DNA of 27,518 bases. It comes from Dehalococcoidia bacterium (lineage in GTDB: Bacteria > Chloroflexota > Dehalococcoidia > Dehalococcoidales > Fen-1064). A program made the translations under genes and the position numbers. Under the pieces are notes generated by a model. It was not told the origin of the DNA, did no database searches, and saw nothing but the letters and a program-made list of their open reading frames with translations. Location of the stretch: the NCBI GenBank assembly GCA_011192055.1, contig DUES01000161.1:2526-30043 (forward strand). Direction: 5' to 3'. Shown piece by piece: positions 13,756 to 22,890 of this stretch. Numbering within the stretch: position 1 is the stretch's first letter; each line of letters begins with the position of its first letter.

Positions 13756-15252
13756 TTATACCCTTTTACGTTTCCATCTGCCAAGCCGGAAATAGGATAT
13801 CGTGGCAATTGCCGTAATAACCATACCGATGACGAGTGCCCAGCGTATTCCGAGGACACCCATATCTGTCAGCTCCGGCAGCAGATACGCCAGTGGCAAA
13901 GTAACCAGCCAGCCCGCCACCAGCCCGATCACCATCGGCGGCACGGTATCACCGGCACCGGAAAGAGACTGCCCGAGCACTACACCAACTCCGAGCACCA
14001 CATAACCCGCGGCAGCTATCCTCATGAACAGACTGGTCATTTCCACAATATCCGGCTCGGTACTGAAAATGTGTACTATTTCCTCTGCCCACGCCAGCAC
14101 CACCACCGAGCAAATAATCATAAGCACTGTGGACAGTCCTGCCGCCTGCCAGCTGCCCCGCCCGGCCCGTCCGGGATGCCCTGCTCCCAGGTTCTGCCCT
14201 GCCAGCACTCCCGAAGCCATGCCAAGTCCCAGGTTGACCGGCATCAGCAGCATCTCTACGCGCTGCATCAGTGAATGTGCTGCCACCGCCAGTGTACCGA
14301 ACGGCGCTATCAGCCAGGCTACAATAGCCAGGCTTAACGAACGCTGTACCCCCATTACGGAAGCCGGGATACCTATTTTTACCATACGCCAGACCATAGC
14401 AAGGTCTGCCTGGAAATGCTTCATCGTCAGTTGGAGCCTGCCTGTTTCCAGCGAAGGAATCCGCCACACCGCAATGAACGCGTAAATACGCAGCAACAGG
14501 TTACCGGATGACCTGCTGTCAGTCCAGCCGTTCATCCAACGGTACCAATTGAAATTGACGGTACGTCCCGTGAAAAGAGCCCACAGTACCAGGACCATAC
14601 CCAGGCCACGTGAAATTACGTTGGCCATTGCGGCACCGCTGGCACACATATCCGGGAAAATCCCCCACCCGAAAACCAGGGCATAGCTCAACGGGATGTG
14701 GATGATTCGGTAGAGAATAACAATTGCCAGCGGAGTTACTGCATCCCCGGAAGCCTGCATGATGCTGTAACCAATCAGCCAGAAGGCAACCGTGACCGAG
14801 CCGAAACCGAACATAATACGCATATAGTCGGTACCCACCGCAATAACGTCAGGCTCAAGCCCCATCAGGGTCAGGACTGTTTCGGAAAGCATCATTCCCA
14901 GGATTACCATGACAACCGTGTATACCACGCCTATGATGAAAGCCTGTTGCCCGGTATGGTTTGCCTGTCCAATATCTCCGGAACCGACAAAGCGGGCAAT
15001 AAGGGCACGTATACCGATTCCCAGTCCGTTCATCAGCATCATCTGGAAGCCTGCGTAGATACCGGCGACACCGATGCCGGCAATGGCGGCCGCCCCGAGC
15101 TTGCCCACCCATATCATGTCGATACTGATACCTATCATGTACAGGCCTTCGGTGACAACCATCGGCCAGGACAGGGCGAGCAGGTTACGTGTAACACTGC
15201 CACTGGTCCAGTCCTTCTCCCGCTGCCCTCGCAGATTACCTGTCGATTCCAC
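13756..15252 (-). CDS. MATE family efflux transporter, copy 1 (last in array)
   Basis: A 498-residue, twelve-helix MATE/NorM-like exporter, starting at GTG 15252. It shares with its four neighbours the N-terminal DWTSGS, helix 1 motif IDMIWVG, the half-1 motif MQASGDAVTPL, the loop AGQNLGAGHPGRAG, the half-2 motif LSGAGDTVPPM and the basic ending GRWKRKRV. MATE proteins export cationic drugs or metabolites using sodium or proton gradients. It has an extra segment near residues 235-265 (RWMNGWTDSRSSGNLLLR) and looks the most divergent of the five. The substrate is unknown. Confidence 0.93.
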   Translation of the reverse strand: MESTGNLRGQREKDWTSGSVTRNLLALSWPMVVTEGLYMIGISIDMIWVGKLGAAAIAGIGVAGIYAGFQMMLMNGLGIGIRALIARFVGSGDIGQANHTGQQAFIIGVVYTVVMVILGMMLSETVLTLMGLEPDVIAVGTDYMRIMFGFGSVTVAFWLIGYSIMQASGDAVTPLAIVILYRIIHIPLSYALVFGWGIFPDMCASGAAMANVISRGLGMVLVLWALFTGRTVNFNWYRWMNGWTDSRSSGNLLLRIYAFIAVWRIPSLETGRLQLTMKHFQADLAMVWRMVKIGIPASVMGVQRSLSLAIVAWLIAPFGTLAVAAHSLMQRVEMLLMPVNLGLGMASGVLAGQNLGAGHPGRAGRGSWQAAGLSTVLMIICSVVVLAWAEEIVHIFSTEPDIVEMTSLFMRIAAAGYVVLGVGVVLGQSLSGAGDTVPPMVIGLVAGWLVTLPLAYLLPELTDMGVLGIRWALVIGMVITAIATISYFRLGRWKRKRV

Positions 15253-15299
15253 GATACCTGTTACCTTCAGCTCTCACATTCACACGTAAACCATCCGTG

Positions 15300-16775
15300 T
15301 CAGATTCTCTTGCTTTTCCATCTCCCGGATTTGAAGTATGCAGTATATATAATAGCGCGAAGTACAATAGCGGATACAATCGCCCAGCGGACACCGTATA
15401 CCCCGAGGTCAGTATATTTAGGCAGGAAATAGGCAAGCGGCACCTGTATCAGCCACATGCTGAGGAGGGTTGTAATCATTGGTATCCAGGTATCACCCAC
15501 GCCGTTGAGACATTGTGTCAGCACCATCACAAGGCCGAACACCATGAATGCCACTATTTCAATACGGAGAAAATCACCACCGAGCGCCTTCAATGCCGGT
15601 TCCGGGTTAAAGATACCCATGATGTCTTCAGCCCAGAACACTATCACCAGAGAAGCGATAACCATAGCCACGGAAAACAGGGCTGCTGCCGTCCATCCGG
15701 TCCGCTCTGCGCGTCCCGGTTGTCCGGCTCCCAGGTTCTGTCCCGCCAAAACTCCTGCCGCCTGGCCGATACCCTGGGCAGGCATATGGGCGAACTGCGC
15801 AACTCTCTGTATCAGGGAGTGAGCCGCTACTGCCGTTGTACCGAAAGGGGTAACAAAGAATACCAGGACAAGATTGGCAAAGCTGCGCTCGATACCGGTG
15901 ACTGATGCAGGGATACCTATCCGGACAATACGCCAGATAATTGTACGGTCCAGGTTGAAATTCCGGAGGCTCAGACGCAGGCGTGACGGTACCAGCCGGA
16001 CAACCCGCCAGAGGGCAATACGCCCGAGTATACTCCCGCCATTCCACCACCGCTCCCGGTCCAGCCAGACCGACTTCCCCGAGAAAAGAGCCCCCAGGCC
16101 GACCACCGCTCCGAGGCTTTGCGAAATCACGTTGGTCAGAGCCGCACCGCTGACTCCCATAGCGGGGAATATCCACCACCCAAATACAAGGAAAGGACAT
16201 AAGACAACGTGCAATATCCGGAAGCCGGCCGATGCCATCATCGGCGTAAGCGAATCACCGGAAGCCTGCATGACACTTTCCGCCATCATCCGGAAAGACA
16301 TTGCTATTGAGCCGACGAACATGATTCTCATGTAGGCGGCCCCTTCGGATACCACCTCTTCTTCCAGCCCAAACGCACGCATAATAGACTCGGCCAGGAC
16401 GATGCCGATAACGGCCATGAAAATGGAGAATACGGCACTGATTACAACCGCCTGCTGTCCAACATTATTGGCACCTTTATCGTCACCGGCGCCAATAAAG
16501 CGGGCTATCATCGCCCTGGTGCCGGTAGTCAGACCCATCCTGGCTGAGTTCACCACCATTACGGCAGTACCGGCAACCCCGACTCCTGCAATAGAGGCTT
16601 CCCCGAGCTTGCCAACCCATATCATGTCAATAGTGGGGCCCATCATAGTCATGATGGCGTTGATAGACATCGGCCAGCCGAGAAGCAGGAGGTTCCTGAT
16701 GATACTTCCTCTGGTCCAGTCCCGCCGGAAACTTCTACGTTTATCTCCAGGTTCTTCAGTCGTTTCTTGGTCCAC
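15300..16775 (-). CDS. MATE family efflux transporter, copy 2
   Basis: A 491-residue MATE transporter with a GTG start. Shared markers are RDWTRGS, IDMIWVG, MQASGDSLTPM and AGQNLGAGQPGRAE. Its second-half motif is changed to LNGVGDTWIPM where the other four copies have SGAGDT-x-PPM, so it may differ in substrate or coupling. The C-terminus SGRWKSKRI is also slightly altered. Gaps of 27 and 47 bases to the neighbouring MATE genes fit a single transcript. No drug regulator (TetR/MarR type) lies nearby. Confidence 0.93.
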   Translation of the reverse strand: MDQETTEEPGDKRRSFRRDWTRGSIIRNLLLLGWPMSINAIMTMMGPTIDMIWVGKLGEASIAGVGVAGTAVMVVNSARMGLTTGTRAMIARFIGAGDDKGANNVGQQAVVISAVFSIFMAVIGIVLAESIMRAFGLEEEVVSEGAAYMRIMFVGSIAMSFRMMAESVMQASGDSLTPMMASAGFRILHVVLCPFLVFGWWIFPAMGVSGAALTNVISQSLGAVVGLGALFSGKSVWLDRERWWNGGSILGRIALWRVVRLVPSRLRLSLRNFNLDRTIIWRIVRIGIPASVTGIERSFANLVLVFFVTPFGTTAVAAHSLIQRVAQFAHMPAQGIGQAAGVLAGQNLGAGQPGRAERTGWTAAALFSVAMVIASLVIVFWAEDIMGIFNPEPALKALGGDFLRIEIVAFMVFGLVMVLTQCLNGVGDTWIPMITTLLSMWLIQVPLAYFLPKYTDLGVYGVRWAIVSAIVLRAIIYTAYFKSGRWKSKRI

Positions 16776-16802
16776 TATTCCGGTTCACACCGCTTTCTCC
16801 AC

Positions 16803-18248
16803 CTAAACCCGCTTCCGCTTCCATCTGCCCAGCCGGAAGTATGTAGTGTAGGCAATTGCGCCCGCTCCTATCGAGATAACCATCGCCCATCGTATGCCGT
16901 AAACCCCGAGGTCAGTATATTTAGGCAGAACATAAGCCAATGGCAACTGTATTAACCACATCATTAATAGACTGATAACCATCGGAGGGACGGTATCACC
17001 GGCACCGGAGATGCAGAACTGGAGTACAATGACAAATCCAATCAGGAAGTAGCCGGCGGTGGCTATCCGGATGAATCTGCTGCCCATCTCTATCAGGTCG
17101 GCCTCCTTGTTGAAGATGGTGACGACGCTCTCTGCACCCAGCAGTAACCCCAGCGAGCAAACGGTCATTAACGCCAGGGCTGCAATGGCTGCCAGCCAGC
17201 CGCCTTTCTCGGCACGCCCCGGCTGGCCGGCACCAAGGTTCTGTCCGGCGAGGGTACCGGCCGCCATACCCAGTCCCATGACCGGCATGAACAGTATCAT
17301 CTCCACGCGCTGGGAGATAGTGTGGGCAGCCACAGCGAAGGTGCCGAATGGTGCCATAATTCTGACAAAGATAAACCCGGCCAGGGCCATTTGTATTCCC
17401 ATGATACTGGATGGTATACCGATTCTGATGATACGCCAGATGATACCGGGGTCAACGTGAAAGTTTTTCAGCGTGAGCTTCATCTGGGCCTGCCTCAGGC
17501 GGATCATCTTCCGGGCAGGACTGAAATAGATAGACCTTCCTGTGAACAAGACCCACAATGAAAGGCCCAGTCCCAGGCTCTGCGAGATGATATTGGTAAG
17601 AGCCGCTCCGCTGACGCCCAATTGGGGAAATATCCACCAGCCAAGTACCAAGAAGGGACAGAGGGCTACGTGGAGAAGTCTGAAGAGTATTCCAATCCAC
17701 ATCGGTGTCACCGCATCTCCGGAAGCCTGCATGGCACCCTCGCACATCATGCGGACCACCATGACTATCCCGCCCACGAATATAATCCTCAGGTAAGCTG
17801 CTCCCTGGACGATGACTTCCTCCTCCAGGGGGAACAGGCGCATTATTGGCTCGGCGAGAAAGAGACCGACCAGTGCTATGATTACCGAAACAACGGCACT
17901 GACCAGGAATGCCTGTATTGCCACGTAATTGGCGCTCTGAAGGTCGCGGGCCCCGATATTACGGGCAATGATTGCCCGCATGCCCATGGCAAGACCCATC
18001 ATGGCCGACATCAGGAGCTGCACGCCGATACCGGCCACACCCACAGCGGCAATGGCCCCCGAGCCCAGTCTACCCACCCATATCATGTCAATGGTGGGAC
18101 CCAGCATGTTCAGGCTGGAGCTGACCATCATCGGCCAGGACAGCTTCATCAGATTGCCGATAATGCTGCCCTGCGTCCAATCACGATCGGACCCGTTACG
18201 TCTTCCGTCGTCTTCCGGGATTTCTCCGGTCTCTTCTTCTATCTCCAT
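16803..18248 (-). CDS. MATE family efflux transporter, copy 3
   Basis: I place the start at ATG 18248 (481 residues): an upstream frame opening at 18317 would run 53 bases into the preceding gene and add a non-family tail. The N-terminal cytoplasmic stretch is acidic (EIEEETGEIPEDD) before RDWTQGS. Twelve helices are expected. Shared motifs are IDMIWVG, MQASGDAVTPM, AGQNLGAGQPGRAE, ISGAGDTVPPM and GRWKRKRV. It is closest to copy 4; long segments such as VDPGIIWRIIRIGIPS match exactly. Sixteen bases separate it from copy 4. Confidence 0.93.
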   Translation of the reverse strand: MEIEEETGEIPEDDGRRNGSDRDWTQGSIIGNLMKLSWPMMVSSSLNMLGPTIDMIWVGRLGSGAIAAVGVAGIGVQLLMSAMMGLAMGMRAIIARNIGARDLQSANYVAIQAFLVSAVVSVIIALVGLFLAEPIMRLFPLEEEVIVQGAAYLRIIFVGGIVMVVRMMCEGAMQASGDAVTPMWIGILFRLLHVALCPFLVLGWWIFPQLGVSGAALTNIISQSLGLGLSLWVLFTGRSIYFSPARKMIRLRQAQMKLTLKNFHVDPGIIWRIIRIGIPSSIMGIQMALAGFIFVRIMAPFGTFAVAAHTISQRVEMILFMPVMGLGMAAGTLAGQNLGAGQPGRAEKGGWLAAIAALALMTVCSLGLLLGAESVVTIFNKEADLIEMGSRFIRIATAGYFLIGFVIVLQFCISGAGDTVPPMVISLLMMWLIQLPLAYVLPKYTDLGVYGIRWAMVISIGAGAIAYTTYFRLGRWKRKRV

Positions 18249-18264
18249 AGTATCCGGTCTGTGG

Positions 18265-19704
18265 TCAGACCCGTTTTCGTTTCCACCTGCCAAGCTTGAA
18301 ATATACCGTATAGGCAACTCCTGAAACCGCTATCGAGATGACTATTGCCCAGCGCACCCCGTATATGCCGAGTCCGGTGGCATCGGGAAGGAAGTATGCC
18401 AGCGGTATCTGTAATACCCAGACCATTAAAAGGCTGAAAACCATTGGCGGTATTGTATCACCGGCGCCGGAAATACAAAACTGCATAACAATGACAAAAC
18501 CTATCATGAAATAGCCGGCCGCACCTATCCGGAGGAAGATACTGCCCATATCTACCAGCTCGGCTTCTGAGTTAAAAATTCTCATAATGCCCTCTGCACC
18601 TAATAGGAGAGCCAGGCAGCAGACGACCATAAAAGCGAGTGCCATAACAATTGCCCGCCAGCCGCTTGCTTCAGCGCGGCCGGGCTGCCCGGCACCGAGG
18701 TTCTGCCCGGCCAGGATGCCGGCTGCCATACCCAGTCCGACTATCGGCATAAAGATAATCATCTCCACTCGTGATACGATGGTATGGGCAGCAACAGCAT
18801 ATGTCCCGAAGGGCCCCATTATCTTAATCAGGAAGAAAGCACCCAGTGCCCCCTGCATACCCATGATACCGGATGGTATGCCGATTCGGATGATACGCCA
18901 GATGATACCGGGGTCAACACGAAAATTCTTCGTCACCAGCTTCATTCTGCCCCACCCCAGCCGGAACCTCTTTCTTGTTCTGTCAAAATAAATAGACCGC
19001 CCGGCAACCAGGACCCACAATGAAAGAACCAGCCCCAGGCTCTGTGAGATAATATTGGTATAAGCGGCGCCATCAACTCCCATCTGGGGGAATATCCACC
19101 AGCCAAGCACCAAAAAGGGACAGAGAACTACATGGAGAGCCCGGAAGACAACTGAAATCCACATCGGCGTTACGGCGTCACCTGCGGACTGGATAGCGGA
19201 TTCGCACATCATGCGCACTATCATCACTAACGCACCGAGGAATACAATCCTCAGGTAGCTTGTTCCTATGAGAATGACAGCTTCCTCAAGGTCAAACAGG
19301 CGCATTATGGACTCGGTATAAAAAAGACCGATCATTGCCACAATCAAAGAGATAGCGGCACTCAGCACAAAGGCCTGTAATGCGACATGGTTGGCACTTC
19401 TATGGTCCTGGGCACCGATAAAGCGGGCGATCATCGCCCTCATTCCCATGCTGAGACCCATAATGGCCGACATCACGAGCCCGACGGCAATACCGGCAAC
19501 ACCAACACCGGCGATAGCATCCGAACCCAGGCCGCCGACCCAGATCATGTCAATGGTGGGACCCAGCATATTGAGGACAGAGCTTACTATCATCGGCCAG
19601 GCCAGCTTCATCAGATTGCCTACGATGCTGCCCTTGGTCCAATCGCGTTGGAACCCGGGCTGCTTTCCACCCGGTCCTGCCGTTTCTGTGCTTCCAGTAT
19701 CCAT
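18265..19704 (-). CDS. MATE family efflux transporter, copy 4
   Basis: A 479-residue MATE transporter from ATG 19704. Markers are RDWTKGS, IDMIWVG, AGQNLGAGQPGRAE, ISGAGDTIPPM and GRWKRKRV. The half-1 motif reads IQSAGDAVTPM instead of MQASGD, a swap seen only in this copy. It is the nearest relative of copy 3, which points to a recent tandem duplication of this pair. The substrate cannot be inferred. Confidence 0.93.
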   Translation of the reverse strand: MDTGSTETAGPGGKQPGFQRDWTKGSIVGNLMKLAWPMIVSSVLNMLGPTIDMIWVGGLGSDAIAGVGVAGIAVGLVMSAIMGLSMGMRAMIARFIGAQDHRSANHVALQAFVLSAAISLIVAMIGLFYTESIMRLFDLEEAVILIGTSYLRIVFLGALVMIVRMMCESAIQSAGDAVTPMWISVVFRALHVVLCPFLVLGWWIFPQMGVDGAAYTNIISQSLGLVLSLWVLVAGRSIYFDRTRKRFRLGWGRMKLVTKNFRVDPGIIWRIIRIGIPSGIMGMQGALGAFFLIKIMGPFGTYAVAAHTIVSRVEMIIFMPIVGLGMAAGILAGQNLGAGQPGRAEASGWRAIVMALAFMVVCCLALLLGAEGIMRIFNSEAELVDMGSIFLRIGAAGYFMIGFVIVMQFCISGAGDTIPPMVFSLLMVWVLQIPLAYFLPDATGLGIYGVRWAIVISIAVSGVAYTVYFKLGRWKRKRV

Positions 19705-19739
19705 ACTAGGTATTCGCTTCTACAATCTTATTATTCTGA

Positions 19740-21176
19740 CTACACATGTCTTCGTTTCCACCGTCCGGTACGGAAATAGGCCGTATAGCCGATTGCTCCG
19801 ACAACCATGCCGGCTACTATTGCCCAGCGCACCCCGTAAACCCCAATATCGGTGTAAATAGGCAGAAAGTAGGCCATCGGGAGTTGTATCACCCAGATAG
19901 TTATCGTGCTGATAATCATAGGCGGCAGCGTATCTCCGGCACCGGAGAGGGCGCTCATGAACACCACTATCAGCGGGAGCACCATGTAGCCGACCACGGC
20001 AATCCTCAGGAAGATGCCTGCCTGCTCTACCAGGTCGGCTTCCTGGTTGAAAATGCGGGCTATGTTCTCTGCGAACAGCAGTATTACCACTGAGCACACG
20101 ACAAGCATAACCCCGACCATTGCTCCTGCCATCCAGACGCTTTTTTCCGCCCGCTTAGGCTGGCCTGCCCCAAGGTTTTGTCCCACCAGGACCCCGGCAC
20201 CATTACCAAATGCCATCCCCGGCATGAAGAGCACCATCTCCACCCTCTGAATGATAGTGTGGGCTGCCACGGCTGCGGTGCCGAATGGAGCCATGAAGTA
20301 CATCAGGAAGAATTGGCTGAACGTCCTTTCCGTACCGGATACCATTGCCGGCATTCCAATCCGGGCAATGCGTCTGATGATATTAAAGTCAAGTTGAAAG
20401 TTCCTCAGCGTGAGACGCATACGCGAAGGTCCCAGGCGAAGCACCGGCAAGAATCCGGTCTTCTCAAAATATACGGAGCGGCCGGTGAAGAGACATATCA
20501 TTCCCAGGGCAACTCCCAGAGACTGCGAAATCACGTTGGTCATGGCAGCCCCTTTGACACCCATCTCCGGGAATATCCACCAGCCGAAGACGAGGAAGGG
20601 ACACAGTGTGACATGGAAAAGCCGGAAGATAACGGATATGGACATCGGCGTTACAGTATCTCCGGAGGCCTGCATGGTGCCCTCCGCCATGATTCGGAAG
20701 GATATGGCGGCAGTACCGATGAACATGATACGCAGATAGGCAGAACCTGCTGCGACAACGTCCGCCTCGAGCCCGAAAAGACCGAGTATTTCTTCAGTCA
20801 GAAAAACGCCGACAGCAGCCATCAGAATAGCGAACCCTCCACTGATGACCAGGGCTTGCTGGGCTACGTGATTGGCACCCCGGACATCACCACTGCCGAC
20901 AAAGCGGGCAATGAGAGCCCGCATCCCCATGATGAGGCCCATTATAGCCCCTATTACTAACTGGGTGGCAATACCGGCAACGCCGACGCCCGCGATGGAG
21001 GCCGACCCCAGCCTGCCCACCCATATCACGTCAATAGTGGGGCCAAGCATCATGAGGCTATTGCTGATGACCATCGGCCAGGATAGTCTCAGGAGATTGC
21101 CGACGATGCTGCCCTGAGTCCAGTCCTTCATCAGGGGGCCGCCCTGCCTGCCCCCTGGAAATCCTCTCTCTTCCAT
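19740..21176 (-). CDS. MATE family efflux transporter, copy 5 (first in array)
   Basis: A 478-residue MATE transporter from ATG 21176, the first gene of the array in transcription order. Markers are KDWTQGS, IDVIWVG, MQASGDTVTPM, VGQNLGAGQPKRAE, LSGAGDTLPPM and GRWKRRHV. The upstream 150 bases hold the folC terminator hairpins and no convincing promoter, so expression may depend on leak-through or a promoter I cannot recognise. It precedes copy 4 by 35 bases. Confidence 0.93.
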   Translation of the reverse strand: MEERGFPGGRQGGPLMKDWTQGSIVGNLLRLSWPMVISNSLMMLGPTIDVIWVGRLGSASIAGVGVAGIATQLVIGAIMGLIMGMRALIARFVGSGDVRGANHVAQQALVISGGFAILMAAVGVFLTEEILGLFGLEADVVAAGSAYLRIMFIGTAAISFRIMAEGTMQASGDTVTPMSISVIFRLFHVTLCPFLVFGWWIFPEMGVKGAAMTNVISQSLGVALGMICLFTGRSVYFEKTGFLPVLRLGPSRMRLTLRNFQLDFNIIRRIARIGMPAMVSGTERTFSQFFLMYFMAPFGTAAVAAHTIIQRVEMVLFMPGMAFGNGAGVLVGQNLGAGQPKRAEKSVWMAGAMVGVMLVVCSVVILLFAENIARIFNQEADLVEQAGIFLRIAVVGYMVLPLIVVFMSALSGAGDTLPPMIISTITIWVIQLPMAYFLPIYTDIGVYGVRWAIVAGMVVGAIGYTAYFRTGRWKRRHV

Positions 21177-21221
21177 CCCGCTGGTGTCTACTCTCCCGTT
21201 AGCTTACTCCGCTACCAATCC

Positions 21222-21255
21222 CTAATATAAATAACCCCCGGACCGAAGCCCGGGG
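21222..21255 (-). terminator. Rho-independent terminator behind folC (UUCG tetraloop)
   Basis: On the minus strand an 8-bp GC-rich stem (21236-21243 with 21248-21255, one G-U pair) closes a UUCG tetraloop and is followed by GTTATTTATATT. It separates folC from the MATE array. Confidence 0.75.
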
Positions 21256-21273
21256 TGAAGGCAAAGGTTAATA

Positions 21274-21290
21274 CCCGGCTATTCACCGGG
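21274..21290 (-). terminator. Second hairpin just after folC
   Basis: CCCGG/CCGGG 5-bp stem with a seven-base loop, 36 bases beyond the folC stop on the minus strand and followed by TATTAACCTTT. It is weaker than the UUCG hairpin and probably assists it. Confidence 0.4.
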
Positions 21291-21326
21291 GAAAATGTTA
21301 ATTAAGCAGCACCTGCCGCATTATGC

Positions 21327-22664
21327 TTATACAGATAAATGCAATACCGGTGCCTGCTCTATCGCTCCTGCAACTACAAACAACGAGCCGGTAACACAAA
21401 TCAGGTCCTTTTCCCCGGTTATTTCCAGAGCCATGGGTAACGCTATCGAAATATCATCCGTCTCTTTGGCTGCTATCCCCTGTTTTTCAAACTCGGCCGC
21501 AACCGATGTGGTGGCCATTGCCCTGGGATGAATGGAGCGAGTAACAATTACATCATCGAAAAGCGGTACCAGTTCCTTGATTATGCTCGATATATTCTTG
21601 TCAGCAGAAAAGCCGATTATCAGTACGGCCCTCTCAAACTCGAAGTACTGTTCAAGCGACTGCTTCAGCTTCCTTGCCGAATCAACATTATGGGCACCGT
21701 CGACAACGACCAGCGGGCGGCGATTTAAGACCTGAAGCCGGCCTTCCCAGCTTACCGTGGCCAATCCCTGCCGGATTGCTTCCGGGGTTATCTGCGGACT
21801 TCGCTCTTCCAGAAACTCCAGCGCCGCCACAGCACTGGCTGCATTATCAAGCTGATACCTGCCCAGCAGCGGTATTGATAGCTCATAGCTGCCCCGTCGA
21901 CCACTCACCCCAAAGAGCTGCCGGTCAGCTTCAAGGCGAAGGCTGTGCCAGGTGACCTCATGGCCTACCCTTACCAGCTCCGCCTCTTTTTCATTACAAA
22001 CCGTTTTAATAACACGTTCCACCTCTTCAACCTGAGGTGAGGAGACCACACGGCAGCCGGGTTTGATGATGCCTGCCTTCTCGCCGGCAATCTCGGTCAG
22101 GGTATTACCGAGGACATCGGTATGCTCAAGACTGATAGACGTAATCACGCAGACCTCCGGCTCAACAACATTGGTGGCGTCAAGTCGACCGCCCAGTCCG
22201 ACTTCCATCACCTGGTAGTCCACCTCTTTCTCCTCGAAATGGCAGAAGCCAAGTGCGGTCAGTATCTCGAAGGTAGTCAGTTTCCCGTAGTTAGCTGTTT
22301 CATTAACTGCCTCAATTTCAGGCCGAATCCGTTCCAGTAAGGCAACCAGCTCTTCATCCGAGACCAGTTCGCTGCCGACGCGCATACGTTCGTTCAGGAC
22401 GTGCAGGTGCGGAGAAGTGAAAAGGCCGGTTTTAAAACCGGCGGCAGTAAGTGCAGAGGTCACCATCGCAGCGACACTTCCTTTCCCCTTACTGCCGGCA
22501 ATATGTACCGTCCTTGCTTTCAGGTGGGGATTACCCACACGCTCAAGAAACTCGTACACACGCCTCAGGTCATAGGTATTCCGACTGCGCGGACCGGGCT
22601 GCCTTTCGTGGTCGATAAAGCTGTAGATATAGTCCAGGGCCTGTTGAAAGCGATTGTCTATCAG
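21327..22664 (-). CDS. folC: Folylpolyglutamate synthase / dihydrofolate synthase
   Basis: A Mur-ligase-family enzyme that adds glutamate to (dihydro)folates. The ATP-binding loop is HIAGSKGKGSVAAM; TSPHLHVLNERMRVG is the omega-loop region; LEHTDVLG, GRLDATNVV and VDGAHNVDSA are further family motifs. The first conventional start (GTG 22559) gives 410 residues but omits the normal N-terminal helix. The same frame continues upstream with family-like sequence (NRFQQALDYIYSFIDHERQP, then TYDLRRVYEFLERVGNPH) and contains no ATG, GTG or TTG before a stop. I therefore place the start at CTG 22664, with GAGG five bases upstream, giving 445 residues, the usual FolC size. Confidence 0.85.
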   Translation of the reverse strand: MIDNRFQQALDYIYSFIDHERQPGPRSRNTYDLRRVYEFLERVGNPHLKARTVHIAGSKGKGSVAAMVTSALTAAGFKTGLFTSPHLHVLNERMRVGSELVSDEELVALLERIRPEIEAVNETANYGKLTTFEILTALGFCHFEEKEVDYQVMEVGLGGRLDATNVVEPEVCVITSISLEHTDVLGNTLTEIAGEKAGIIKPGCRVVSSPQVEEVERVIKTVCNEKEAELVRVGHEVTWHSLRLEADRQLFGVSGRRGSYELSIPLLGRYQLDNAASAVAALEFLEERSPQITPEAIRQGLATVSWEGRLQVLNRRPLVVVDGAHNVDSARKLKQSLEQYFEFERAVLIIGFSADKNISSIIKELVPLFDDVIVTRSIHPRAMATTSVAAEFEKQGIAAKETDDISIALPMALEITGEKDLICVTGSLFVVAGAIEQAPVLHLSV

Positions 22665-22727
22665 CTTGACCTCAGATAGGACATGTTTTAGTGATAACTT
22701 TTTCCGTAGTAAATGTGATTGAAGCTA

Positions 22728-22757
22728 ATTATATCATCAATGTACGGCCAGCTTCAA
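22728..22757 (-). promoter_or_regulatory. Probable folC promoter
   Basis: On the minus strand TTGAAG (22752-22757), an 18-base spacer and a perfect TATAAT (22728-22733), roughly 60 bases before the proposed CTG start. Confidence 0.6.
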
Positions 22758-22808
22758 ACGAAACTCAGCAGAAAATGGTGGTGACAGGCAGTTTTCCTGA
22801 CCTTTAAT

Positions 22809-22838
22809 TTGATAACAACCACATTCTTGTGCTATTCT
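22809..22838 (+). promoter_or_regulatory. Probable promoter of the kor-argC operon
   Basis: TTGATA (22809-22814), an 18-base spacer and TATTCT (22833-22838), about 50 bases before korD. The spacer holds a CACA/TGTG inverted repeat that could bind a regulator. Confidence 0.5.
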
Positions 22839-22890
22839 GAACTCAGATTGCCATAACCCTTACGTGTATTCGTTGTATCTATGGTGAGTT

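Larger units (their letters stand above)
22665..22890. other. Divergent promoter region between folC and the kor operon
   Basis: About 225 AT-rich bases separate two divergent operons. They contain one promoter for each direction (listed separately) and a short CACA-TTCT-TGTG inverted repeat (22820-22831) inside the kor promoter spacer. I see no gene here. Confidence 0.5.

Noticed and set aside
17622..18299. Plus-strand 225-codon open frame, and similar long frames opposite the other MATE genes
   Set aside because: They are shadows of the membrane-protein genes: His/Gln/Asp-rich, without domains, and repeated at matching positions because the MATE genes are paralogous.
18249..18317. N-terminal extension of MATE copy 3 up to 18317
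   Set aside because: It would overlap copy 4 by 53 bases with non-family sequence; ATG 18248 fits the spacing of the array.
13756..21176. Repeats that could suggest a CRISPR array or other DNA repeat cluster
   Set aside because: The similarity is spread over whole genes about 1.4 kb apart and is explained by paralogous coding sequence.
21177..21326. A promoter for the MATE array in the folC-MATE gap
   Set aside because: A TATATT is present, but no -35 lies at a usable distance and the T-rich stretch belongs to the folC terminator.
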